DNA from: Symsagittifera roscoffensis
Lineage: Eukaryota > Xenacoelomorpha > Acoela > Convolutidae
Assembly: GCF_963678635.1 (NCBI RefSeq)
Contig: NC_087063.1
Span: forward strand, 67,618,727 to 67,682,726
Length of the DNA: 64,000 nt
Direction of reading: 5' to 3'
Under the pieces are notes generated by a model that made no database searches, was not told the DNA's origin, and saw nothing but the letters and a program-made list of their open reading frames with translations. This document shows positions 52,626-63,669 of the stretch, one piece after another. Positions within the stretch are counted from its first letter, which is position 1. The number at the start of each line of letters is the position of its first letter. Position numbers and translations under genes: made by a program.

Positions 52626-52631
<6 letters not shown>

Positions 52632-52694
52632 CTTATTTAATTCAGTAATCCTTTTTTACAACCAAGTTTTCCGGTCACCATCTGAGGGAAATGT

Positions 52695-54000
52695 CATGGC
52701 GCAGCCAGCAGTTCCTGTGAAAGAAGACAGGAGTGACCTTCTTGGAATTCCCCCATTCTGGGCTAAATCGTCAGTTAACCCACTGTTTATTTCGGAGACA
52801 TGGGTGGGACAATTTTTCTTGGTAATTAGTCTAACAGATAATATTTCATCCGGGGAAATGATAGTTGCCCCAGCGAAGTTGATGGACAAACCCTACCCGA
52901 AGCTTGAAGCTCCGGGACCCTCAAAGAGTGAAGCAGATGCCGCTAATAGAAACCTCCGCATTGCAGCCGCGAATAGGAGAATCGACGAGTATAATGAGGA
53001 GAGGAGACGGAAAGGCCCTCGGATCGGACATATTTGGTGTTATCACGAGACAGATGCGCGTCTGAAGTTTAGACTCTTCTTCTCGTTAGGAAATGAGGGA
53101 AAGAAGCGGTTTCTGGGCTCGTATCACCACTTGGACCTAAATAAAAGTTCATTCATCGATTTTCACAAAATTTACGAGGAACTACACAAAGCAGAGCGAG
53201 ATTATACAGTCGAGCGGATCAAATTGTATAATACAATTTTTATGCACGAGAACGATTCGTTTTCTTCGTTCTACGCACGTCTCAGCACCAAAACCGCGTT
53301 ATGTAACTGGCCGCTAGAACAGGAGAAAGCCACCCTCAAGGACCTGTTTATTGGTCCCACAAGGGAAGTACAACGTCAGCTCATCAGGGCGAAAACTAAT
53401 CTCGAGGAACCTCTGCAACTGGCATTAGAGAGTGAAAAAGGGGCCAAGACGTCGGAGCAATTTCAAAAGCTACTACCACATAACAATTCGTCCTCACTCA
53501 ACGCCAATCCTATACGGACCAAACAAGAACCAACTTCCTTGGTACAGCAGTTCAGGAACCAAGGGAACAATGGTCGCGGGGGTGGTCAAAGCCGATCTAA
53601 CCAACGTCAAAGTCAACCCAAACCATTTTACTTTTGTGGCAATCCGTTCTCACTCGAACATTGCCGGTCATGTCCGGCCAGAGAAGGTACGTGCAATGCG
53701 CGTAAAAAGAAGGATCATTTCGCTAAAGTCTGCAATACCACGAAGCGTCGTGTTAACATGGTTCAACAAGACGAATCATCATTCGATCAAGAGTGTGGTT
53801 TTAACGACGCAGGTGACAATAGTGAACCGGAATATGGTGTTATGGCGGTAGACGTGGTACAAATCAATAACGTGGAACTCCTAAAGGCAGAGGGAAGACA
53901 ACCTAGAAGCCTCAGTATTCAGTTACGATCAGGTAATACGTTTTTATGCTACGGTGGACAATGTCAGTCCCGTTTCATTTCTGAACAAGAAAACAGATGA
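52695..54000 (+). pseudogene. gag (with zinc-knuckle remnant) of the 52640 gypsy copy
   Basis: I place the start at ATG 52695, spanning the LTR/PBS junction (MAQPAVPVKED), although the frame is open farther upstream. About 435 residues follow. GIPPFWAKS is near the N-terminus. KFRLFFSLGNEGKKRFLGSY is the capsid start. Then come HENDSFSSFYARLSTKTALC and a Gln/Asn/Gly-rich linker. Cys/His residues (FCGNPFSLEHCRSC, CNARKKKDHFAKVC) form one or two zinc knuckles. The end runs out of frame into protease at about 53930. The gag body itself is uninterrupted. Confidence 0.75.
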
Positions 54001-55210
54001 AATATTGCTGGGTTAGTTACCAGAAGCAAAAATCAAGGACGACGAAAGGTATCCATTGGGAGTCACATATGTGGACTACAAAAAAAACTAATTAAGCTGT
54101 TTGGTTCTTTGGAAAACCGGATTGCGTCGCAGGGATGAAAGATCGACGGCGCTCGGTTCCTCGTGTCCGAGAATAGAACGCGCAATTTGCTGGGCCTAAG
54201 CCTTCACGAACAATTAGGAATCGAAACAGTTCAACGGAAACCAACAGAAGTGAATTCTACGGAGGATGTGGAGGAAACGGACCCTACCTCTAAGTTCTGG
54301 AAAAATTATTTTGTAAACATGTATCCTATTGTGTTCAGTCGATTGGGGAGGTCAAAAAATCATAAAGCATTCACTAACTTTAAAGACCCTCTGATTCCTA
54401 TACAAATCAAAGGCCGGAATGTTCCTATTCACATACAAGATTGAGTTACGGCCGAAATTAAGAAACTAATCAGGGGTAAGCACATTGAAAAATTAAATAA
54501 GTGTACTACGGATCATTTTATAACACCAATTGTGTTAACTTTAAAAAAGGACGGATTGATAAAGCTAGCACTTAATGCTAAACCAATGAATGCCCAAATT
54601 TGGATGAACAAGTACCAAATGCCCAATATTCATGAGTTGATTGACTCAGCGGCCCAAATCATCACTAAGACCCGCCTGGTTTACCTCTCTTGACCTGGAA
54701 CATGCTTTTAGTCAGTTACCTCTGACGGATCTAACTAGTAGTCATTGTAACTTCAGCATTTCGTGTGTAGAAGCGACTGACACGTATCGATTCAAAACCG
54801 GCTTCTATGTCTTGACGGATATGCCCACAGAGTTTCAGAACGCGATGGACTGTATACTACAGGGGCTGGAAGGAGTCAAATGATACTTTGACGATATACT
54901 GGTGGTCACTAAAGGAGAAGTTGAGGATCACAATGAACTGGTCGATAAAGTCATGCAACATCTGGATGAAGAAGTATGGGCGCTGAAACTAAGTAAAACT
55001 GAGTTCTCAGTTAATAAGTTATTCTGGTTATGGTATGAAATCGATGAGTCCAGTTATGCCCCAAAGTTCTCAAAAATCGAGGCCATCAGAACACTTAAAC
55101 AACTAAAATCATTTATGGGAACTGTCAATCATCTTCAAAGTTTCATACCAGACCTGCATAAGTATACTATCGATTTCCGAACATCCCTGAAAGCGTGTAA
55201 CAAGAAATAA
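53930..55210 (+). pseudogene. protease and reverse transcriptase remnant of the 52640 copy
   Basis: The protease is traceable (VDNVSPVSFLNKK, with the active-site Ser-Ala changed, then RNLLGLSLHEQLGI). The RT N-terminus (PIQIKGRNVPIHIQD) ends at TGA 54442-54444. After a frameshift near 54655-54680 comes WFTSLDLEHAFSQLPL, FKTGFYVLTDMPTEFQNAMD, an in-frame TGA at 54881-54883, then YFDDILVV. The thumb follows to 55210 (TLKQLKSFMGTVNHLQSF). The catalytic box itself survives. Confidence 0.75.
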
Positions 55211-55215
55211 TTTCT

Positions 55216-55700
55216 GTGGAGGAAGAGCAAAACGTAGCTTCTCGGGGCATACTAGACCTCATTGCGAATATCCCAAACCTTTATCATTATGATGCTTCAA
55301 AAGCCTCCAGAGTTAAGTGTGATGCAAGTCACAGTCCGCTGGGAGCATGCATGGAGCAGGAAGTGGTGCCGAATGCCTGGGCCCCGATAGCTTTTGCCTC
55401 GAGATTTCTTACTTCTGCAGAAATCAAATACAACACTATTGAGCTAGAGCTTTTGGCCATCGTTTTTGGGCGTGCGAACATTTTCGTACTTATTTACTTG
55501 TTAAGCGTTTTGTGATTCTCACCGATCACAAGCTATTATTTCAGCCCTCAATGAAAGATACGGGATAAAATTCTACCATTCGCGACTTTCTCGGTGGGCG
55601 GATCCCCTCATCCCATTTGATTACGAAGTTAAACATGTACCAGGATTGTCCTCTCGGTTTTTGTGGATTATATGTCGAGACATCCGACATTTAAAGCTCC
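55216..55700 (+). pseudogene. RNase H remnant of the 52640 copy
   Basis: RVKCDASHSPLGACMEQ and FASRFLTSAEIKYNTIELEL are RNase H blocks. A frameshift near 55490 leads to VILTDHKLLFQPS and then a degraded MSRHPTFKAP end. Nothing like an integrase follows. Confidence 0.75.
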
Positions 55701-55829
55701 TTTACCGTCATCTTACGACGAAACTATTCGTCATTAAATTAATTTACTCATGCCTTTCATAACAATTTAAACTCAGTCCACACTTCGCGACAATCAGAAA
55801 TAGTGCATGTGGGCCATGTTTTGAATCAA

Positions 55830-56175
55830 ATCCGAGCTCAGTCAATCAAAAACGTCTGGTAACGTTTTAGGCGATGCCGGTCGCCTCTCAACTAAAATCG
55901 TTGACCAATCATTACATGCCTTATGTAACCAATTAGGATCTAGCAAGCGGTTACTATCGGCGTCCATAGAGGGCGTCGTATTATCTAACCAAGACCTTAA
56001 CCAATCGCAAGACACTACGTTAGTTTTCTCATAACAGTCTCTCGTCACTAGAGGGCGTTAAATCATGCTCTCAGTTGATCAGCCAATCACAGGCTAGTTT
56101 TGTTTGCAATCTCGCGCGAGAGGTCGACTTTTCATGCTCTAATTTGCTCGACCAATCACAGCCTTTTATGCAAAT
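55830..56175 (+). promoter_or_regulatory. promoter-like region with five CCAAT boxes and an octamer
   Basis: CCAAT(C/T) occurs at 55904, 55929, 56001, 56083 and 56152 in the same orientation. Several lie in diverged repeats of about 70-80 bp (CATGCTCT...GACCAATCACAG). TAGAGGGCGT occurs twice, and ATGCAAAT is at about 56168. This could be an LTR promoter of a gypsy-type element or a host promoter. No TATA box or transcript start is evident. Confidence 0.35.
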
Positions 56176-56521
56176 GAGATACGCCAAACCAAAAGTTTGT
56201 GAGAGAAAATCATTGTCTCGACCTTACATCTCACCATCAAGTTTTGAAATGAATACCTCCAAAAAACAACAACTCTCCAAAAACTCTAACCTTAATACTT
56301 CCAGCTCATCCAGCACTACTATCGATCTGGTAAAACAAACACGATTGAACAAGAGACCCTCCTAAACTTCGTAGAAAACTTCAGCACTTCTTCTAAATTT
56401 TTTTGCCCCAAGCCATCAGCGATACGCACCCTCAAAAGTCTGGCTCAATGAATCGACCTACTAGGATTGACATGATACGTGCCGGCAATGAGGCCAGGTT
56501 GAGGCACTCTAAAGACCGCTT
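56176..56521 (+). other. open stretches before the scaffold gap (unknown)
   Basis: A frame to 56365 encodes a Ser/Lys/Asn-rich peptide (NTSKKQQLSKNSNLNTSSSS). Another from 56403 into the gap encodes NRPTRIDMIRAGNEARLRHS. No family is recognised. They may be the N-terminal part of the following gag or unrelated host sequence. Confidence 0.25.
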
Positions 56522-56721
56522 NNNNNNNNNNNNNNNNNNNNNNNNNNNNNNNNNNNNNNNNNNNNNNNNNNNNNNNNNNNNNNNNNNNNNNNNNNNNNNN
56601 NNNNNNNNNNNNNNNNNNNNNNNNNNNNNNNNNNNNNNNNNNNNNNNNNNNNNNNNNNNNNNNNNNNNNNNNNNNNNNNNNNNNNNNNNNNNNNNNNNNN
56701 NNNNNNNNNNNNNNNNNNNNN
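56522..56721. other. assembly gap, 200 N
   Basis: Exactly 200 unknown bases, a round number typical of a scaffolding gap of unknown true size. Any open frame across it is meaningless. The 5' LTR and gag start of the 56722 element may be hidden here. Confidence 0.99.
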
Positions 56722-57490
56722 TCCACCGGAAAACGAATTTGACTCTCAAAAAACATCTCGCTTTGAGAGGAACATCCGTGAGCAAAAGAGGTACGACGAT
56801 GAAGAAATGGCCTCAATAAAGTCAAAAACTAAAAAATTCAACGGCATGAGACTAGAAGAGGCGGACAAAAAACTCAGGTCCATACTTTATTTGGCCCTCG
56901 GAAACGAAGGAAAGAAAATATTCGGCCATAAGTTCACGAGAGTTAAAGTTCTGCAAATTTCTTTCAAGAATTCTGGAAAAATTTGTCTATAGCCATTGTG
57001 AGAAAGGCAAACATAATCTTTGAAAGACACAAGCTGTTGAATAGGAAACAGAGAGACAGAGAATCGTTAGAACAATTCTGGGGGGCACTCGCAGAGATGG
57101 CAAAAAGTTGTGACATTCCCACAGGAGAAGACGAGTGAATTCGAGATATATTTATCAATAATATAAAGAACTCGGACATCCAACGGATACTTTTTACGGA
57201 AACTTTACTCCCACTAGAAGCTTTAAATGTGGCCTTGATCGATGAAAAAGGAATAACAAACCACATTAAAATGACGAGTTTTTTTAAATCTAACGGATAC
57301 TCTGCCAATAAATTTTTTAATCATTTTAATGTAAAAGAGAACCCACCCTAAATATTGAAAGGAACAACACGTGTATGAAATGCGGCGGAAATTTTACCAT
57401 AGGACATCTGGCAAAAGATACGACCTGTACAACTTGTAAATACCGAGGACATTTTACCTGACTCTGTTAATCACGCCGCAAAAATGTAAG
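56722..57490 (+). pseudogene. gag and zinc-knuckle remnant of the 56722 element
   Basis: REQKRYDDEEMASIKSKTKK and KLRSILYLALGNEGKKIFGH precede a frameshift near 56960. RDRESLEQFWGALAEMAKSC continues, a stop falls at 57136, and a second open part runs to about 57350. The zinc region (CMKCGGNFTIGHLAKDTTC, then CTTCKYRGHF) lies at 57373-57460. Confidence 0.7.
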
Positions 57491-57494
57491 TATT

Positions 57495-58730
57495 GTGGAT
57501 AGTCAAATTGTAAATAATACAGATTGTAATTATCCTTCGGAACAACCGGATGTAAATAACGACCGGGCTAAGAGAGAATGCTGTGGAGTAATCAACGCAT
57601 GGTCGGAGTCCGGACAGAGCGATATTGATGATTACTCTGAATTAAACGTAACAACTATCTACGACAATGAAGAAAAGGAATTGAAGAAACTATTAAACAT
57701 CGGCCTAGGGAAGGAAAACCTAGTAATTGTCAATATACAGGTGGACTCAGCTAGCCAAAACGAGTTTCTTTAAACAAAATGTCCTACACGAGTTGAAGTT
57801 ACGTGACCCTTATGTGAAGATTTATCCAGTGGACCAAGCGAATAAGAACTTTATTGCGGAATTACGAACAATGCAATAAAGGTCACTGGAAAAGTAATCC
57901 AACCATTTTCTCAAATGGATGGTCTCATAAGGAATGCCACTTCTTCCTAGCAAAAGGACTCGAAAGAAACATATTGGGAAACGACAGAAACCTTACCCGC
58001 TACACATCAACAAGAAAACTTGTAAGTCTATCGATTCAATTACATCACTTGACAAAGATAATGAATTAGATATGATTTCCAAGACTTTCAAACAACTATT
58101 CCCTCGGATTGCAAAAATAAAAAATCAAACTAAAATAAAACACTTTCACGAACCACTAAAGCCAATTCAACTAAAGAGCAGGCGAGTCCCCTTACATTTA
58201 CTGGATTCAGTAAAAACAGAATTGAACAGACTCAAATCCGAGGGACATATCAAAAAATTAGAAAATTGCGACAAGGACAGATTTATTAGTCCGATAGTTA
58301 TCACTTGTAAAAAGGACAAATCAATAAAGTTAGCCCTAGATTCAATTTTTATCAACAAACAAATTTACAAGAACAAATGCCAGATGCCCAACATACATGA
58401 ATTAGCGGATACTGTAGCGACTCAAAATTCTAACAATTCCGCCGGCGAAGTGTTGTTCACCAACCTAGATCTAAAGGATGCATGTAGTCAACTTTCATTA
58501 GACATTTTTACTAGCAGTCAATGCAATTTTAGCCTGGTAGGCGGAGATATAACGGGCACCTATCAATTCTTAACTGGTTTTTATGGACTCGGCGATATGC
58601 CCAATGAATTTCAAAGAGTCATGGACTCAACACTGGGAAATATTCCTTTTACTAATTGTTACCTAGACGACATTTTAGTCGCTTCCAAGGAAGTTGTATT
58701 GACCACAAGAAAATTGTTTATAAAATTTTA
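57495..58730 (+). pseudogene. protease and reverse transcriptase of the 56722 element
   Basis: An acidic linker (57495-57690) leads to the protease NIQVDSAS at about 57733-57756, which is frameshifted after EFL. Fragments NGWSHKECHFFLA and RNILGND continue it. RT is well kept from 58130: HFHEPLKPIQLKSRRVPLHL, DRFISPIVITCKKDKSIKLA, LFTNLDLKDACSQLSLD and FLTGFYGLGDMPNEFQ, with CYLDDILVAS at 58659-58688. The thumb (58740-58990: FGLRFK-like WLRFKIS and ELRSFLGSTNQYIKF) is in another frame. Confidence 0.8.
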
Positions 58731-58734
58731 GAAA

Positions 58735-59515
58735 ACTTTAGACAGTTACAATTTCGCAGTTAAATGGTCGAAATGCACATTTTTCCAAAAAGAAATCGAA
58801 TGGCTCCGTTTTAAAATATCGAAATCTGGAATCGCTCCACTAATCGATAAAACCAATGCGATTAAAGACATCCCACTTCCAAAAAATCTAAAGGAATTAA
58901 GATCATTCTTAGGGTCAACTAATCAGTACATCAAATTCGTACCTAATCTAGCATCCCTCGGAAGTCCGTTAAGACCTCTTTTAAACAAGAAGTCAATTTT
59001 CCTTTGGAACGAAGTCCATGCAAAAGTGTTGGATAAGATAAAACTAGAAATAGTCAATCTTACAGAAAACACTCACTTCGACGTTGAAAGATCCACGAGA
59101 GTAAAAACCGACGCTTCACATAACGGGTTTGGTGCATCCCTCGATCAGCTCCACGGGAACGACGGGAAAACAGTATCGTTTGCTTCAAGATTTTTAAATC
59201 CCCACGAATCCAAACGTTCAACAAACAAATTAGAATTATTAGGAGTTGTATGGGCGGTAGAACATTACAAAAATTATCTCTACGGCTCAGAATTTGAAAT
59301 AATTATCGACCACAAAGCTCTCTTTTCCGCTTTTTTGTCTAATCCCGGAAACAAAACGTATCATAGTCGATTAACAAGATGGGTAGATCGTCTTTTACCA
59401 TTTAATTTTGCTATAAAGCATTTAGCAGGAAAAGACATTGGTTTTGCTGGCCTAATTTCAAGATCCCTTCGGAAAAAGCAATCTCTTCATCACATTACGA
59501 TGAAGAGTTCGTAGT
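58735..59515 (+). pseudogene. RT thumb and RNase H of the 56722 element
   Basis: RNase H is open from 59026 to 59514. TRVKTDASHNGFGASLDQL holds the first Asp, NKLELLGVVWAVEHYKNYLY the Glu helix, and IIDHKALFSAFL the His-Lys block. KHLAGKDIGFAGLISRS is the end of the domain. The usual D-x-L-SR string is G-L-I-SR here. Confidence 0.75.
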
Positions 59516-59853
59516 TGCAACTACCAAAAAAATATATAACGCACTCAATCGGTTGAATAACGACAATTCATTATGTAATTCCTTTAGTTTAATATCGGAA
59601 AACTCCAATTACACAAGATTACGCAATCACGTAATAATTACAGCTATGAATTTCATTAACTAATCTGTTCCAATTTGCAATCAAAAGCATCATAGAACAG
59701 AATTACATAACTCTAAATGAATTCCCTCGGACTTCTCAAACACTGATCCTACTAAAGGCTTTTTTATCAAATTCAGCCTTTATTTATTTCTTAATCCTTA
59801 ATAGTAGTTTAGTTAGTAATCCTTCGGAATTTAATTTTATAAATAGTGCAACT

Positions 59854-61094
59854 ATGTCTAATAACCAGTTTGTAGTTAATCCTTCCACCTCCAGAATACA
59901 GGTCTCAATCGATTTCCAAATTACTTCTGAACACAAAACATTAGTAACAAAATATAGAGATCATCTCAAGTTATCTGAAAGACCTTTGGATCTAAACACG
60001 TTATTTAACGCAAAGTTGGTCGCATTACTAACAGAAGACGACGAAATGCTAAACCCAATCGTGAAAGCTCTCCAGAACAAAGTAAAAAGCATCAATGCAA
60101 ATTCACGTTACCTGTACCAAATTTCGAAAAACCTTCACGAATCCGACGGATTATTATATATGGAAGGAAAATTGGTTATTCCTTTTACACTTCGAAACGC
60201 CGTCTTAAAGACTTTAGCTGAATCACATCCGGGCCAATTCGGTATGAAATACTTAGCACAATATATTTGGTGGCCTCACATAAACCGGCAGATCTACTTC
60301 CATGGAATTAACTGTACTCAATGCAATCAAACTGGTAAGAATATAAAAAGCATTATACCTACCACACAAACTAGCGAACTTCCCGCTTTATCTGAACCTA
60401 ACGAGGAACTTAACCTCAATTTTGCCGGCCCATTAGATAATACCTGGGGAAAGAATAAATACATTTTATTATGTATAGACCGTTTCTCAAAAGTTCCATC
60501 AGCTAAAATTACATCCTCAACGTCATCAAACACGGTAATCGAATTCCTTCAAGATTATTTTTACCTCATGGAATTCCTAATTTTATTTGTGTCGATCACG
60601 CGTCCTGTTTTACTAGTCAGGATTTTAAATTATTTTGTAATTCTTTTAATATCAAATTAATATTTTGTACAGTTGGGGACCATCGTTCTAACGGCCTTGT
60701 AGAAAAACTTGTACATACTGTAAAAATTAAATTATTAGCAATGTCACTAAAACAACAAAAACCTACATTACAATTCGCTATCTCGAGAATCATCTGGAAC
60801 TTACTATCTTCCTTTCAATCAAAAATAAATTGTTCGCCGTTCGAAATACATTTTAATATAAATTCGAACACGATCTGGAAACAATTGGAATCTAGAACAG
60901 TATCCGGTGGATTTTTAGACAAAGGGAAGTCGGTCTTAAGCAAAGAAAGGGCTCTCGACTGGAACGCTGACGATCGGATAGAAGACGGGTACAAAGACTG
61001 TCTAGTACCAAGAAGAACCAGTCACCACTTGAGAAAGGTTACGATTCATACCACCCTACAGCTTCAAAACCTTCATCTTTCCGAGTGTCTCTAA
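59854..61094 (+). pseudogene. integrase of the 56722 element
   Basis: The zinc domain (AESHPGQFGMKYLAQYIWWP, CTQCNQTGK) and the first core block (LNLNFAGPLDNTWGKNKYIL, with Asn where the first catalytic Asp is expected, then CIDRFSKVPSAKI) are open to about 60590. A frameshift follows within the core. The VDHASCF-like second block and GDHRSNGLVEKLVH (60675-60715, catalytic Glu) lie in other frames. 60741-61094 holds the C-terminal domain. Confidence 0.75.
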
Positions 61095-61156
61095 ACAGCC
61101 GTTTAAAGGTAAATTACTCCGAAAGACCAATGGAAGTAAAACGGAAATCCTTTCTA

Positions 61157-62289
61157 TAAACAACTTGGTCAGAAAATGATAAATTCATCAAAATCTACGG
61201 TCGAACTATCCGATGGAAAAGTCATTAGGAAATCGGACATCGCCATCCCAAAGTCTAAATCTTCTACAACCCGTTCATTTAGGGGAAATATTTCTTTCCC
61301 TTCTTTTATTAACCCTGATTTACAAGTAGGTCCAAGAAAGACTAACAAAACAAAACCCCAACAGACGCGGAAACTAGGCCCTAAAACGAGACGACAAATA
61401 GAGCTGCCTACTCCTATCAACACAAGGTCTAGAGGGATAAACCAATGAACTAAATCCAACAAGCCAAAACGAACCCGAAATAAAAGCTCGACTTCTAACA
61501 CTGGATAACTAGCAGGTGACGAATCCATGTTCATTCCGTCGGATACATCTGACATTAGTGATTGGGAGTGGATTACGGGTGGTTTTCCATGCAGGGAAAT
61601 GATTAGAGAACGTTTCATTTCGGATAAATTCAATTTTAACGAAGAACCTACCTCATCATTAGATCCTCAAACATATCAAACTAAAATAAAATCTGAGATT
61701 TTAGACAAACAACCTCAATCGATGGACCCAGCGGAATGTCCAATCAGTATAAAACTAGCAGCCCAAACTACTTCACACTCACGTAGCAAACTTTCTACTA
61801 CAGCGACATCGGAAGGCCTAAACGCTCCGTTGGATACAACGAAGGAAACGGAGGGAGAAAATCCTGTCGAATTTCCAATTTTCGAAATAGAAGACTCCTC
61901 TGATGAAAACGCGATTACTGAGGAAAGGCATCCAAAGGAGACCATTATCACCGGTAATGATTTTAAATTAAGACATTCGATTGTACATAGATATTATAGA
62001 TGAAAACGAAAACCAACCAGGCTCCTCGAAAAAGCCAATACCTCTGGACGAAAACGACAGTTCGGGCTCCCTCACACAAATCAATACAAAGAATACCCCG
62101 GATATCCAAACTCTTACTTTTGACATCCAATCGGAAGAACGTACATCCGGCTCAGCGATCTCTTCATCCTTAGAACAAATCTCTCTTATCTCCACTGATG
62201 AATCCCTGAGAGACGCTGTGAACTATTTAGATTTGGATAGTGAAATCTTCAACGCGGAGTTAGAGAAATTTATGGAAGGGGACAGTTAA
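61157..62289 (+). pseudogene. acidic Ser/Glu-rich tail after integrase
   Basis: A basic part (61176-61448: TRSFRGNISFPSF, GPKTRRQIELPTP) is followed by long acidic Ser/Thr/Glu-rich stretches at 61527-62003 and 61981-62289. These include EFPIFEIEDSSDENAITEER, SSSLEQISLISTDESL and LDLDSEIFNAELEKFMEGDS. The stretches overlap in different frames, so at least one frameshift separates them. The tail ends 220 bp before the polypurine tract. The element at 15007 has a comparable tail. It has no known family that I recognise. Confidence 0.5.
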
Positions 62290-62508
62290 ACTAAAACCAA
62301 AACTCTCATTTAGACTCTAATACTTCTTATTAGTACTCCATTACAGTGCAGTTAGAATCTATATACTTTTTTGTAGTCATTGATTATAATCCGCCAGAAT
62401 CATGAATTGTGCTATTCCACTTACTAATCAGTCACTCCTTCGGAGCATCAAAATTTTACTGTTGTATTAGGCATTATCTAATTTTTCAATTTCTCGATGG
62501 ACTCCTTT

Positions 62509-62523
62509 AGGGGGAGAAAAGGG
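62509..62523 (+). other. polypurine tract of the 56722 element
   Basis: AGGGGGAGAAAAGGG is an unbroken purine run shortly before the LTR, suited to prime plus-strand DNA synthesis. A second, GGGGAAAG-type run at 62581 is inside the LTR. Confidence 0.65.
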
Positions 62524-62533
62524 TCAGTTATCC

Positions 62534-62800
62534 TGTTACGTATTGTAGTTTATAGTAGTTTAATTTTTCTTCCCACTAAAGGGGAAAGTTGCGAATCATA
62601 CCACTCTTTCTTATTTCATTTAATCAATCTTAAATTACTTTAACTGGTTAGTTTAGATTTGACCTTGTTATGTTCATTCTCTCCGGCGGTAAGAATGCTC
62701 TTTCACTTTTTAATGTTTTAACTTTGAGATTAATTCACTTTTTAAACACCTTTTGTCTGTAACTAAATAGAATTAGCTGTAACAAAGGAACATTTTATCA
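62534..62800 (+). repeat. 3' LTR of the 56722 element
   Basis: It starts TGTTACGTATTG (the start could be up to 10 bases earlier, right after the purine tract) and ends AACATTTTATCA. Its second half matches the minus-strand LTR at 1529-1779 (TTCTCTCCGGCGGTAAGAATG, TTTTTAATGTTTTAACTTT). Confidence 0.65.
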
Positions 62801-63259
62801 ATAATCAATTAATATTACACTTTTGGACCACATAATCGATTATGAATTATTATAATTCATCATTTTCAAAGACTTTAAATTGATGACGATCCATTTAAAA
62901 CTCATTACAATTGCTCATAATGGAATATAATCTGTCCGAAATCGCCCTCTCCTACCCCTCACCTTCTATCTCCCCACACCGACTCATCCCCATACCCCCT
63001 GGCTCCCTATTTTACATCCACCATAGCAGTTTTCAATATTTAAAAATAATTCCAAGCGTTTTTACGCAACTTTATCACGCCTTCCCGAAATTACCTGCCT
63101 CCCCAACTAACACACCCGCACCGCCCCGAACTCTCATCAACCTCCCCGCAGTAATGAGGGCTTGGAAGTCGGGGGTTTGGGGTAATTGGAATAGGTGCCT
63201 AGATGGGGAATGGGGTGAACGTGAGTAAAGGGAGTGTAATAAAGGAGACATAGGTGTGT
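62801..63259. repeat. non-coding repeat region between two LTR elements
   Basis: AT-palindromic motifs (CATAATCGATTATGAATTATTATAATTC) flank a C-rich then G-rich core (CCTACCCCTCACC ... GGGGAATGGGG), as at 12595-13730 and 21077-21733. The predicted frames here are low complexity, and I do not regard them as genes. Confidence 0.45.
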
Positions 63260-63669
63260 TGTAACCTGATCTAAACTACATTTTATTATTGGATAAATTA
63301 GATATTTTACCACTGTAAAATATTTAATATTAACCAATCATGATCCATCTAACTAACAACCCACTTATTTGCAAAAGCTGAAATTAATTGTAAATTCAGC
63401 ACCAGAGAGATTTGAATTTAACTTAGAAATTAGTTACCTCTCCAAGAGACCTTCTAGCAATCGCAATAAGCCAGTATACTCTAGATCTATTGAGCCTAGC
63501 AGAGACTAGTTAAACACCCTGAGACTAGTAGATATAAGAGTAAGATTAGGATCGGTATTAGACTAAGAAGTTGCACGAATCTATCCGGCCGAAAATAAGA
63601 TAGCGTGACGAGCAGACGGTGTACCCTATCCGAAAATACTCTATGAGTTAACCTCAAGGACCTAACTCA
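63260..63669 (+). repeat. LTR of a second giant-element copy
   Basis: It is 410 bp, TGTAACCTGATC...CCTAACTCA, the same length as the LTRs at 21734 and 40129 but with a few per cent differences. It is followed by the same PBS spacing (TC then TGGTGCGAACATG), so it is a 5' LTR with the rest of the element to the right of the window. Confidence 0.9.

Larger units (their letters stand above)
52640..55740 (+). mobile_element. Ty3/gypsy copy lacking integrase, decayed
   Basis: A probable LTR end (...GGGAAATGTCA) and PBS (TGGCGCAGCC from 52696) are followed by gag, a protease remnant, RT and RNase H. The sequence then changes to a promoter-like region at about 55740, with no integrase and no recognisable 3' LTR. 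It is related to the copies at 1, 15007 and 56722. Stops and frameshifts are present throughout pol. Confidence 0.8.
56722..62800 (+). mobile_element. Ty3/gypsy element, 5' end lost in gap, decayed
   Basis: The order is gag, zinc knuckle, protease, RT, RNase H, integrase, long acidic tail, polypurine tract and 3' LTR. It is the closest relative of the minus-strand copy at 1-1779. Frames are broken in gag (56990), protease (57770 on), RT end (58731), after RNase H, and in the integrase core (60590). No 5' LTR is visible. Confidence 0.85.

Noticed and set aside
56403-56825. Open frames running through the N gap
   Set aside because: The residues across 200 N are unknown, so the frames are artefacts.
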